Assembly (NCBI RefSeq): GCF_037120705.1
Contig: NZ_JAWLJU010000002.1
Coordinates: 3,260,001 to 3,324,000, forward strand
Length of the DNA: 64,000 bases
From: Pseudoalteromonas sp. UG3-2
GTDB taxonomy: Bacteria > Pseudomonadota > Gammaproteobacteria > Enterobacterales > Alteromonadaceae
Direction of reading: 5' to 3'
Notes under the pieces: generated by a model
The model's database searches: none
Seen by the model: the letters and a program-made list of their open reading frames with translations, nothing else
What the model was told of the DNA's origin: nothing
Made by a program: the position numbers and the translations under genes
Shown: positions 18,266 through 25,763 of the stretch, piece after piece
Position numbering within the stretch: position 1 is the stretch's first letter
How the letters are laid out: each line of letters opens with the position of its first letter

Positions 18266-19364
18266 ATGTTTGAAGTGAATCCTGTGATTAACCAAATCAG
18301 GGAAATTCGCGAGCGCACAGAGCTGCTCAGGGGGTATCTTTGACTATGCTCTAAAGCAAGAGCGTTTAGAAGAAGTCAATGCCGAGTTAGAAGACCCCGC
18401 GGTTTGGAATGAGCCAGAAAAAGCACAAGCTTTAGGTAAAGAAAAGTCCAACCTAGAAGTCATTGTGGAAACCATCGACAATCTTGTAGCCGGTGCCGAT
18501 GATGTTGAAGGGTTAGTTGAGCTTGCGGTTGAGGCCGAAGACGAAGAAACCTTTCAAGAAGCAGAGGCTGAGGTGGATGGCCTAGTTGCGCAACTAGAGA
18601 AGCTTGAATTCCGCCGCATGTTCTCAGGCGATCAAGACGCCAATGATGCCTATATTGACCTGCAGTCTGGTTCCGGCGGAACGGAAGCGCAAGACTGGTG
18701 TAATATGCTACTGCGCATGTATTTACGTTGGGCTGAAGCTAAAGGCTTCAAAGCCGAGATTGTTGAAGCGACCGATGGAGACGTGGCTGGCATTAAAGGG
18801 GCTACCGTAAAAATTAGCGGTGAATACGCTTATGGCTGGCTGCGCACTGAAACTGGCGTACACCGCTTAGTACGAAAGAGTCCATTTGATTCTGGCGGCC
18901 GTCGTCATACTTCATTTGCCTCTGTATTCGTTTACCCAGAAATAGACGATAATATTGAAATTGACATTAACCCAGCTGATTTACGCATAGACGTATACCG
19001 TGCATCAGGGGCTGGTGGTCAGCACGTAAACCGGACTGAGTCAGCGGTGCGTATTACCCACTTGCCAACCAATACCGTGGTGCAGTGTCAAAACGATCGT
19101 TCGCAGCACAAAAACAAAGATCAAGCAATGAAGCAGTTAAAAGCAAAACTGTTTGAACTTGAGCTGCAAAAGCAAAATGCTGAAAAACAAGCACAAGAAG
19201 ATGCCAAATCTGACATTGGCTGGGGCAGCCAAATTCGTTCATATGTACTAGATGACTCGCGTATCAAAGATTTACGCACCGGTGTTGAAAATCGAAATAC
19301 CCAAGCCGTATTAGATGGCAACTTAGACAAATTTATCGAAGCAAGCCTGAAATCAGGCCTTTAA
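18266..19364 (+). CDS. prfB: peptide chain release factor 2, with programmed +1 frameshift
   Basis: Release factor for UGA and UAA stops. The first frame starts at ATG 18266 ([20 protein letters not shown]) and reads 25 codons to an in-frame TGA at 18341. A +1 slip at CTT-T-GAC (skipping T18341) continues in the frame ending at 19364, giving 365 residues, the exact E. coli RF2 length. The slip site is canonical: a Shine-Dalgarno-like AGGGGG, then TATCTTTGAC. The codon-recognition tripeptide SPF is in [11 protein letters not shown], and the catalytic GGQ in [15 protein letters not shown]. Coding segments are 18266-18340 and 18342-19364. GGAG lies 9 bases before the ATG. Followed by lysS after 27 bases. 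Confidence 0.97.
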
Positions 19365-19391
19365 TCCACAAGCTAAACTAAGAGCTAAACA

Positions 19392-20942
19392 ATGACAGAT
19401 CACAATCAAGACGAAAATAAACTTATTGCTGAGCGTCGTGGCAAGCTAGATGCGATCCGTGAGAATTGCCCTGCCAATGGCCACCCGAACTCATTCCGCC
19501 GTGAAGATTACACAGCCGATCTACAAGCTAAGTTTGGTGATAAATCGAAAGAAGAGTTGGTGGAGCTAGACCATCAAGTTTCTGTTGCTGGCCGTTTGCT
19601 TGCAAAGCGTGGTCCTTTCTTAGTATTGCAAGATATGAAAGGGCGCATTCAGGCCTATGCTTCGAAAGACGTACAAAAAGACCTTAAAGCGAAATACGGC
19701 CAGTTAGACATTGGCGATATTATTGGTGTTAAAGGACCATTACATAAATCAGGTAAAGGTGACTTGTATGTTCACATGAATGAATACGAGTTACTGACCA
19801 AAGCTTTGCGTCCGTTACCTGAGAAGTTCCACGGCCTGACTGACCAAGAAGCTAAGTACCGTCAGCGCTATGTTGATTTAATTACCAACATGGACACCCG
19901 TGAAACCTTCCGTATTCGCTCTCAAGTCATTAATGGTATTCGTAACTTCTTGGCTGAGCGTGATTTTATGGAAGTCGAAACACCAATGTTACAGGTAATT
20001 CCTGGTGGTGCTACGGCACGTCCTTTCGTTACTCACCACAATGCCCTAGATATCGATATGTATCTGCGTATTGCTCCTGAGCTTTACTTAAAACGTTTAG
20101 TGGTTGGTGGCTTTGACCGCGTGTTTGAAATTAACCGTAACTTCCGTAACGAAGGCCTTTCAACTCGTCATAATCCTGAATTCACTATGATTGAATTCTA
20201 CCAAGCGTACGCGGATTACAATGACTTGATGAACCTGACTGAAGACATGTTACGTAACGTTGCACAAGATGTGCTTGGTACCACTACGGTTGTTAATACC
20301 GTCAAAGATGCCGAAGGTGAGGTACTAGAAACCATCGAATACGATTTTGGTAGCCCGTTCCAGCGCTTATCAATGGCAGATGCTATTTTAAAATATGGCC
20401 CAGACGCCGAAGCACAAGCTGAAATCTTCAAAGATCCAGAGAACCACTTTGAAGCACTAAAAGCTTACGCCAAGAAAGTACACGTTAAGACGCCAGAAAA
20501 CTGCGTATGGGGCCCAGGTAAGTTCCTATGTGAAATCTTCGAAGAAGTGGCTGAGCACAAGCTTATCCAGCCAACCTTTATTACCGAGTATCCTTGGGAA
20601 GTGTCGCCACTGGCACGTCGTAATGATGAAAACCCATTTATTACTGACCGCTTTGAATTCTTCGTTGGTGGCCGTGAGTTAGCGAACGGCTTCTCTGAGC
20701 TCAACGATGCCGAAGACCAAGCTGCACGTTTTGCTCGTCAGGTAGAAGAAAAGGACGCCGGTGATGACGAAGCAATGCATTACGACGCTGATTATATTCG
20801 CGCGTTGGAGCATGGTTTACCACCGACAGCAGGCGAGGGGATTGGAATTGATCGTTTGGTGATGTTATTCACTGACTCTCCAACAATTAAAGACGTGATC
20901 CTGTTCCCACATATGCGTCCAGAGTTACAATCTGAGCAGTAA
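19392..20942 (+). CDS. lysS: lysyl-tRNA synthetase, class II
   Basis: Charges tRNA-Lys. 516 residues; N-terminal OB-fold anticodon-binding domain (about 65-150), then the class II catalytic core with motif 2 ([20 protein letters not shown]) and motif 3 ([20 protein letters not shown]). The prfB-lysS order is conserved in gammaproteobacteria and the two are probably one operon. A strong terminator follows 20 bases after the stop. Confidence 0.97.
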   Translation: MTDHNQDENKLIAERRGKLDAIRENCPANGHPNSFRREDYTADLQAKFGDKSKEELVELDHQVSVAGRLLAKRGPFLVLQDMKGRIQAYASKDVQKDLKAKYGQLDIGDIIGVKGPLHKSGKGDLYVHMNEYELLTKALRPLPEKFHGLTDQEAKYRQRYVDLITNMDTRETFRIRSQVINGIRNFLAERDFMEVETPMLQVIPGGATARPFVTHHNALDIDMYLRIAPELYLKRLVVGGFDRVFEINRNFRNEGLSTRHNPEFTMIEFYQAYADYNDLMNLTEDMLRNVAQDVLGTTTVVNTVKDAEGEVLETIEYDFGSPFQRLSMADAILKYGPDAEAQAEIFKDPENHFEALKAYAKKVHVKTPENCVWGPGKFLCEIFEEVAEHKLIQPTFITEYPWEVSPLARRNDENPFITDRFEFFVGGRELANGFSELNDAEDQAARFARQVEEKDAGDDEAMHYDADYIRALEHGLPPTAGEGIGIDRLVMLFTDSPTIKDVILFPHMRPELQSEQ

Positions 20943-20959
20943 CCCTGTTAGCAAATAAA

Positions 20960-20993
20960 GACAAAAAAGCGCCTTTAAGGCGCTTTTTTTGTC
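20960..20993 (+). terminator. prfB-lysS terminator
   Basis: Near-perfect palindrome with stem AAAAAAGCGCC / GGCGCTTTTTT and loop TTTA, ending in seven T. It marks the end of the conserved block; repeat-rich sequence follows. Confidence 0.92.
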
Positions 20994-21045
20994 TTTTGTG
21001 ACCCATCCTAGAGAGCGATGACACTTTTCCAGCTTGATTAAGAAA

Positions 21046-21521
21046 AACTTACCTAGACACCCACTACAAGGTTTAAGAACTAAGTTTACCGAAGTCGAGC
21101 ACTGCACTTAGTAAGACACACACGACAACGAATAAATTTTACATGACACCCACTCTAAGAATACAACTTAGTGAACTTAGTAAGACACCCACGATAAGGT
21201 TTCAGAACTGAGTCTATCTAGTTAGGTCTCTTAATCAGCTTTAAAAGACACCCATTCTTAGCGTGAGCATGGTTAAAACCAACGAACTTACCTAGACACC
21301 CACTAAAAGTTTAAGAACTAAGTTTACCGCAGTCGAGCACTGCACTTAGTAAGACACCCACGACAACGAATAAATTTTACATGACACCCACTCTAAGAAT
21401 ACAACTTAGTGAACTTAGTAAGACACCCACGATAAGGTTTCAGAACTGAGTCTATCTAGTTAGGCCTCTTAATCAGCTTTAAAAGACACCCATTCTTAGC
21501 GTGAGCATGGTTAAAACCAAA
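21046..21521 (+). repeat. 239-bp tandem duplication carrying ten GACACCCA words
   Basis: Two copies (21046-21284 and 21285-about 21521), nearly identical; a one-base deletion near the start of copy 2 and a few substitutions separate them. Each unit holds five words: copy 1 at 21056, 21115 (GACACACAC), 21145, 21184 and 21247 (ending T); copy 2 at 21295, 21353, 21383, 21422 and 21485 (ending T). All point the same way. The fact that copy 1 has a decayed word where copy 2 has a perfect one shows the copies have begun to diverge. From 21522 to 21751 there is no gene and no clear feature. Confidence 0.9.
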
Positions 21522-21751
21522 ACACCATGCAAAGCATAGTAAGCTCTCTTGCTTTGAAACGGCTTTCACATGCGGCAGGTTTATTATTATGGGGTTATTT
21601 GAGTGGCGCTCAAGAGCCAAAAGCAGTGGGGGAGTTAATGGTATTTTTCCGCTAAGCCGTTACAAAATCGCTATAAAATATGGGGAATGTTGAGATTCTA
21701 GGCAGACTGCACAATCTATCACCATTCGGTGCTTTTTAACAAGAAAAGTGT

Positions 21752-21779
21752 TTGACATATTTTTTATAGGCTATATTAT
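21752..21779 (+). promoter_or_regulatory. promoter of the tRNA-Ser/Arg cluster
   Basis: TTGACA (21752-21757) and TATTAT (21774-21779) with a 16-base spacer, 15 bases upstream of the mature tRNA-Ser 5' end. A sigma-70-type promoter in the expected place. Confidence 0.75.
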
Positions 21780-21793
21780 ACGCCCCACAAGAC

Positions 21794-21886
21794 GGAGAGG
21801 TGGCCGAGTGGCTGAAGGCGCTCCCCTGCTAAGGGAGTATAGGGTTTGTAGCCCTATCGAGGGTTCGAATCCCTCCCCCTCCGCCA
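21794..21886 (+). tRNA. tRNA-Ser (anticodon GCT)
   Basis: 93 nt with encoded CCA. Anticodon loop CTGCTAA gives GCT (reads AGC/AGU). The long variable arm (about AGTATAGGGTTTGTAGCC) is typical of tRNA-Ser; T arm GAGGG-TTCGAAT-CCCTC. In the acceptor stem GGAGAGG faces CCCCTCC, leaving one A-C mismatch at the fifth pair. The first gene of a Ser-Arg-Arg-Arg-Arg cluster with the same composition as E. coli serV-argVYZQ. Confidence 0.95.
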
Positions 21887-21909
21887 TTTTATTATGGTTA
21901 TCTTGTAAC

Positions 21910-21986
21910 GGACGCATAGCTCAGCTGGATAGAGTACCTGGCTACGAACCAGGCGGTCGGAGGTTCGAATCCTCCTGCGTCCGCCA
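21910..21986 (+). tRNA. tRNA-Arg (anticodon ACG), copy 1
   Basis: 77 nt. Acceptor GGACGCA/TGCGTCC, D arm AGCTCAGCTGGATAGAG, anticodon loop CTACGAA (ACG, read as ICG after deamination), T arm GGAGG-TTCGAAT-CCTCC, CCA encoded. Identical to the next three copies. Confidence 0.97.
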
Positions 21987-22119
21987 CTTTTCCCCAAGTG
22001 GTAAAACAAGGGTAACGGATACAGGCGGTAAGAGGTTCACTCTTTACAATTCATGTCCTGCATCCACCACTTTACTTCAAGTGTAAAAAGAAGCAGTTGA
22101 AAAACTTAAAATTTATACC

Positions 22120-22196
22120 GGACGCATAGCTCAGCTGGATAGAGTACCTGGCTACGAACCAGGCGGTCGGAGGTTCGAATCCTCCTGCGTCCGCCA
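22120..22196 (+). tRNA. tRNA-Arg (anticodon ACG), copy 2
   Basis: Identical in sequence to copy 1 and exactly 210 bases after it; the preceding spacer also matches the following one apart from two bases, so this pair is a recent tandem duplication. Confidence 0.97.
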
Positions 22197-22329
22197 CTTT
22201 TCCCCAAGTGGTAAAACAAGGGTAACGGATACAGGCGGTAAGAGGTTCACTCTTTACAATTCATGTCTTGCATCCACCACTTTACTTCAAGTGTAAAAAA
22301 AAGCAGTTGAAAAACTTAAAATTTATACC

Positions 22330-22406
22330 GGACGCATAGCTCAGCTGGATAGAGTACCTGGCTACGAACCAGGCGGTCGGAGGTTCGAATCCTCCTGCGT
22401 CCGCCA
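22330..22406 (+). tRNA. tRNA-Arg (anticodon ACG), copy 3
   Basis: Identical to copy 1 and 210 bases after copy 2. Its downstream spacer differs more (CTTCTAGTGTAAAAAAGAAG start) but keeps the same decayed tRNA-half. Confidence 0.97.
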
Positions 22407-22537
22407 CTTTTCTTCTAGTGTAAAAAAGAAGAACCGGAAACAGGCGGTCGGAGGTTCACTCTTCACAAGATACGTCCTGCATCCACCACTTTACTTTTAG
22501 TGTAAAAGAAGTAGTTGAAGAACTCTAAATTTATATC

Positions 22538-22614
22538 GGACGCATAGCTCAGCTGGATAGAGTACCTGGCTACGAACCAGGCGGTCGGAGGTTCGAATCC
22601 TCCTGCGTCCGCCA
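22538..22614 (+). tRNA. tRNA-Arg (anticodon ACG), copy 4
   Basis: Identical to copy 1, 208 bases after copy 3. Followed by a terminator 32 bases later, then a further decayed tRNA half and a second copy of the same terminator. Confidence 0.97.
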
Positions 22615-22646
22615 CTTTCTCTCAAGTGGTAAATAAGAGATAGACA

Positions 22647-22670
22647 AGCCGACTTAAAGTCGGTTTTTTT
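22647..22670 (+). terminator. tRNA cluster terminator 1
   Basis: Stem AGCCGACTT / AAGTCGGTT-type hairpin followed by T7, shortly after tRNA-Arg copy 4. Confidence 0.88.
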
Positions 22671-22781
22671 GTGCCTGCAGAATAGTAGAAAATCACTATA
22701 AAGACGGTCGGAGGTTCACTTTTCACAAGATTGGTCCTGCGTCCGCCACTTTCTCTCAAGTGGTAAAATAAGAGATAAACA

Positions 22782-22804
22782 AGCCGACTTAAAGTCGGTT
22801 TTTT
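22782..22804 (+). terminator. tRNA cluster terminator 2 (duplicate)
   Basis: Same hairpin and T tract as terminator 1, about 134 bases later. The whole stretch from CCGCCACTTTCTCTCAAGTG to GTGCCT is duplicated together with the 3' end of the tRNA or its relic. Confidence 0.85.
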
Positions 22805-22839
22805 GTGCCTATAAAACAGCAGATAAAACTATAAAACAG

Positions 22840-23075
22840 CAGACACCCACATCAAGAGTCGTTAAGAATTCACTGCGAAGTAAAATAACGGACATCCACT
22901 TTAACAAGCGCTCAATAAGATACGCTCTGAGTATGCAGCGCTTACCCAACTGCCTATAAAACAGCAGACACCCATAAAACAGCAGACACCCACATTAAAA
23001 GTCGTTAAGCATTTACTGCGCGGTAAAATAACAGACACCCACTTTAAAAAGCTCTTAACAAGGTACGCTCTGAGT
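22840..23075 (+). repeat. duplicated segment with GACACCCAC words
   Basis: About 93 bases (22840-22932) are repeated at 22983-23075 with roughly 15% differences. Words at 22842, 22891 (GACATCCAC), 22967 (ending T), 22985 and 23034, all in one orientation. TATAAAACAGCAG recurs in front of several words. No gene is visible from 22805 to the start of the muramidase gene at 23543, apart from this block and the MITE that follows. Confidence 0.82.
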
Positions 23076-23179
23076 TTGTTGTACTTATCCAATGGCTAAT
23101 ACCAGCCTGCGTCCAGGTTGGCTTAATCAGAAAGAACAAAATTGATGCTTGCGGCGTAAAAAACTTCTTGCCGTAAGTG

Positions 23180-23388
23180 ATACCAATCCGCATTAATACT
23201 TGCTCAATTTGAGGGAGCAAATTCGACGCTTACTGCGTTAAAAATTTCTTATTTAGAACAACTAAATAGCAAAATTTTTGCCTTGCCTACACGGATTTAA
23301 GTACCTTGGCGGTAGCAGGACGCAAGAGCGGTGTTATCGACAAAATTTTCTTGCCTCAAATGGACCGCTTAATTAAGCGAATTGGTAT
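23180..23388. mobile_element. TACCAAT-ended MITE, copy A (209 bp)
   Basis: Ends ATACCAATCCG... and ...AATTGGTAT form a terminal inverted repeat (left TACCAATCCGCATTAAT, right end reverse-complements to TACCAATTCGCTTAATTAA). No coding capacity. Inner landmarks: TTGCTCAATTTGAGGGAG, GAACAACTAAATAGCAAAAT, AGCAGGACGC. Copy B near 50.2 kb is the same length and about 85% alike; shorter relatives lie near 51.4 and 56.8 kb. A non-autonomous element family. Confidence 0.8.
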
Positions 23389-23542
23389 TAGCTCACTAAA
23401 TTAACCGAATGGGTAAACCTGAGTGTAAAGCAGGCTGTGTCTGCTGTTAGACCTTGCTAAGTTCCATCATTTGTCTCAAAAAACACTTTTCATTCTCTTC
23501 ATTATTGCTAACCTGTACTCAGTTTCAATACGGTTTAATACA

Positions 23543-24700
23543 ATGAATTTTCGCAGTATTTTCTTTATTATTATTGTAATCACGCTGAGCTGGAATGGTC
23601 ACGCACTGACTCTAGGCGCTGAGCGCACAGAGCTCTATTTACCTGAGCTTAAAGGCAAGCGAGTCGGTTTAATCGTCAATCAAACTTCAAAAGTCGGTGA
23701 GCAGCACTTGGTTGATTTATTGCTGCAGCACAATATTGCGGTGAAGAAAATTTTTGCTCCCGAGCATGGTTTTAGAGGGAAGCAAGATGCTGGTGCATTA
23801 ATTGCGGATGGTAAAGATAAAAAAACAGGGTTACCAATCATCTCCTTGTATGGCAAAAATAAAAAGCCATCTCAACAGCAATTAGCTGATGTCGATATTC
23901 TGGTTTTCGATATCCAAGATGTTGGCCTTCGTTTTTATACTTACATAAGTACTATGCACTTGGCGATGGAGGCCTCCGCCGACGCCAATATTGAGTTTAT
24001 GGTTTTGGACCGGCCAAACCCCAATATAGCGCATGTAGATGGGCCGGTATTAGAGCCTCAGTTTCGCTCTTTTGTGGGCATGCATCCTATTCCTGTGCTC
24101 CATGGCATGACCGTTGCTGAGCTGGCCAAAATGATTGTTGCACAAAAGTGGTTAGAAACAGAACAGCAACTTAAGCTGATCGTGATCCCAATGCTGGAGT
24201 ACCACGATCAGGTTGAGTATCGTTTGCCTGTGCCTCCAAGCCCAAACCTTCCGAATCAGCAAGCAATCTACCTTTACCCATCGCTGTGCTTTTTTGAGGC
24301 AACACCCGTGTCGGTTGGCCGTGGTACCGAGTTTCCATTTCAAGTGTACGGGCATAGCAACCCTAAGCTAGGTGAGTTTGCGTTCTCACCGAGAAGCATT
24401 ATTGGTGCCGCCTCTAACCCTAAATTAAAAGGTCAAATTGCCTATGGCCAAGACCTGAGGAAAAGCCGCGTAACCGGGTTTAATTTACACTGGTTTATCA
24501 GCGCATATCGTATTTTCAACCAAGCAGGCATGGAGTTTTTTACGGCTGCCAATTTTATGGATAAATTGGCTGGAACCGATACGGTAAGAAAGGCTATGCT
24601 AGCAGGTGCCAATGAAACCCAGTTGCAGCAACTATGGCGCCAAGATGTCGCCGATTTTTTACAGCTTAGACAGGCCTATTTACTTTATCCACGGCAGTAA
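23543..24700 (+). CDS. DUF1343 / NamZ-type exo-beta-N-acetylmuramidase (GH171)
   Basis: Family of exo-N-acetylmuramidases that release MurNAc from peptidoglycan fragments (B. subtilis NamZ). 385 residues from ATG 23543, which gives a normal signal peptide (MNFRSIFFIIIVITLSWNGHA). The longer frame from TTG 23471 only adds a hydrophobic lead-in. Family motifs: GLIVNQTSKVG, FAPEHGFRGKQDAG (Glu and His of the proposed active site), VFDIQDVGLRFYTYIST, LDRPNPN, and PVPPSPNLPN. Exported, so it should act in the periplasm or outside. It is convergent with an RpiR-type regulator 7 bases away, a pairing like namZ/murR in Bacillus. Confidence 0.88.
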   Translation: MNFRSIFFIIIVITLSWNGHALTLGAERTELYLPELKGKRVGLIVNQTSKVGEQHLVDLLLQHNIAVKKIFAPEHGFRGKQDAGALIADGKDKKTGLPIISLYGKNKKPSQQQLADVDILVFDIQDVGLRFYTYISTMHLAMEASADANIEFMVLDRPNPNIAHVDGPVLEPQFRSFVGMHPIPVLHGMTVAELAKMIVAQKWLETEQQLKLIVIPMLEYHDQVEYRLPVPPSPNLPNQQAIYLYPSLCFFEATPVSVGRGTEFPFQVYGHSNPKLGEFAFSPRSIIGAASNPKLKGQIAYGQDLRKSRVTGFNLHWFISAYRIFNQAGMEFFTAANFMDKLAGTDTVRKAMLAGANETQLQQLWRQDVADFLQLRQAYLLYPRQ

Positions 24701-24707
24701 AGCTAAG

Positions 24708-25553
24708 TTATAAGCGCATGGATTGCATATTTTCGTTAGCCCGGTCTACACGCTTTTGCCAATGTAGGTTAGATTGCGCGAGCGCCGTAAACAGTACGTC
24801 AATGAGATAGGCTTGTGAAGTGCGCGATAACATCCCTGAGTGCTTTAACGGTTCATCATCGCTAGTACAGTAAAGCACGGCATCGGCCAGCTCGACTAGC
24901 GGGTGGCTACCATAGCGGGTGATCATTAAGCGTTTGCAGTCATTGCTTTTCGCTTGATTTGATAGGGTGAGTAAGCTTTTACTATCACCGCTACTACTGA
25001 GCACAATAAGCAAATCATCTTTGTTCATGGTCGCCAAATAACCTGAGGCACTGAGCTCATCGACTTGTGCAATGGCTGGGATCCCCAGCTTTTGCAGCTT
25101 CCAAGTTAAGTCTTGTGCCATGGTAAATGTGCTCCCTAAGGCGCAAACAATCACTTTACGGGCACTTTTTATTAATTGAATGGCAGATTCAAATTGCTTG
25201 GCTGTGTTTAACTTTCTGGTTTCTGAGATCACCGTCTGCTGTTTTTGTTGTAATTTATCGGCAATCAGTTCAATTGAATCATTGTGTGAGATCAGTGCAT
25301 CGATGGCTAGGGTGTTGTCTGCCTGCTCATTCAAAGCATCAACGACCGCCAACTTAAAAGTGGGGAAGCCTCTGTAGCCCAGCTTTTGCGCAAATTTTAC
25401 TACGCTCGATTGACTTACTCCTGCGGCTTTTGCCAGTTCAACCGAGGATAATGCACGTATTTTTTCCCCTGAGTTGAGAGTAAAGTCTGCTAATTTCGCT
25501 TCGCTATTTGAGAGCGAGGGGCGCAGTGCCTTTATTTTTACAAATGTAGACAT
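24708..25553 (-). CDS. RpiR/MurR-family regulator with SIS domain
   Basis: Transcription regulator that senses a phosphorylated sugar. 281 residues from ATG 25553: an N-terminal HTH_6 domain (LSNSEAKLADFTL, AKAAGVSQSSVVKFAQKLGY) and a C-terminal SIS sugar-phosphate isomerase-like domain (VIVCALGSTFTMAQDL, LIVLSSSGDSKSLL). An upstream ATG at 25589 would add 12 residues but lies within a palindrome that may be the operator, so I prefer the shorter form. Neighbours are a muramidase and a transporter, which makes MurNAc-6-phosphate or a related sugar phosphate the likely signal; no murQ or nag gene is present in the window to confirm it. Confidence 0.88.
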   Translation of the reverse strand: MSTFVKIKALRPSLSNSEAKLADFTLNSGEKIRALSSVELAKAAGVSQSSVVKFAQKLGYRGFPTFKLAVVDALNEQADNTLAIDALISHNDSIELIADKLQQKQQTVISETRKLNTAKQFESAIQLIKSARKVIVCALGSTFTMAQDLTWKLQKLGIPAIAQVDELSASGYLATMNKDDLLIVLSSSGDSKSLLTLSNQAKSNDCKRLMITRYGSHPLVELADAVLYCTSDDEPLKHSGMLSRTSQAYLIDVLFTALAQSNLHWQKRVDRANENMQSMRL

Positions 25554-25572
25554 GTAATATAAAACCCGAACG

Positions 25573-25590
25573 AATGAATTTGTATTCATT
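25573..25590. promoter_or_regulatory. candidate RpiR operator
   Basis: AATGAAT-TTGT-ATTCATT, a perfect 7-base inverted repeat with a 4-base centre, just upstream of the rpiR-like start and in the divergent gap to the transporter gene. Position and symmetry suit an autoregulatory site; not a known consensus. Confidence 0.5.
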
Positions 25591-25656
25591 ATAGGTTCAT
25601 AGCACTGAATGTGATAGCCCCAATTGGCAGATCATTGCATTAATTGCAGGAAAAAT

Positions 25657-25681
25657 AGCAGGATCCACCGCTGCTTTTTTT
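25657..25681 (+). terminator. possible attenuator in the transporter leader
   Basis: AGCAG / CTGCT stem followed by T7, about 80 bases upstream of the NhaC-family gene and in its direction. The stem is only five base pairs, so this is weak. Confidence 0.3.
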
Positions 25682-25763
25682 ATTTGCAAGGTTAAGCGCA
25701 AAAATTTGTTGTTTTCAGTCACTTAATTTAAGCTAAAGGTTTTAAAATTTTAAGTTGAAGAAT

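Larger units (their letters stand above)
22022..22748 (+). pseudogene. four decayed tRNA-Arg 3' halves in the cluster spacers
   Basis: Each tRNA-Arg is followed by a 48-nt relic: 22022-22069, 22232-22279, 22441-22488 and 22701-22748 (111-112 nt after the tRNA start for the first three, 163 for the fourth because a terminator intervenes). Each resembles the tRNA from the end of the anticodon stem to CCA (GGCGGTCGGAGGTTC... CGTCC-CCA region), but the T loop is broken by the same extra block (ACTCTTCACAAGA). They cannot fold as a T arm. They could be relics of an expanded array, or retained spacer RNA pieces. Confidence 0.75.

Noticed and set aside
21748..22086. 112-codon open frame across the tRNA-Ser and first tRNA-Arg
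   Set aside because: It runs through two well-formed tRNA genes and has no ribosome site; the tRNAs explain the sequence.
21046..23075. CRISPR array built on GACACCCAC repeats
   Set aside because: Spacing between words varies from 18 to over 60 bases, repeats are only 9 bases exact, the intervening sequence is itself duplicated, and no cas gene is present.
23471..23542. TTG start of the muramidase gene
   Set aside because: It gives an odd double hydrophobic N-terminus; ATG 23543 leaves a normal signal peptide and the usual length.
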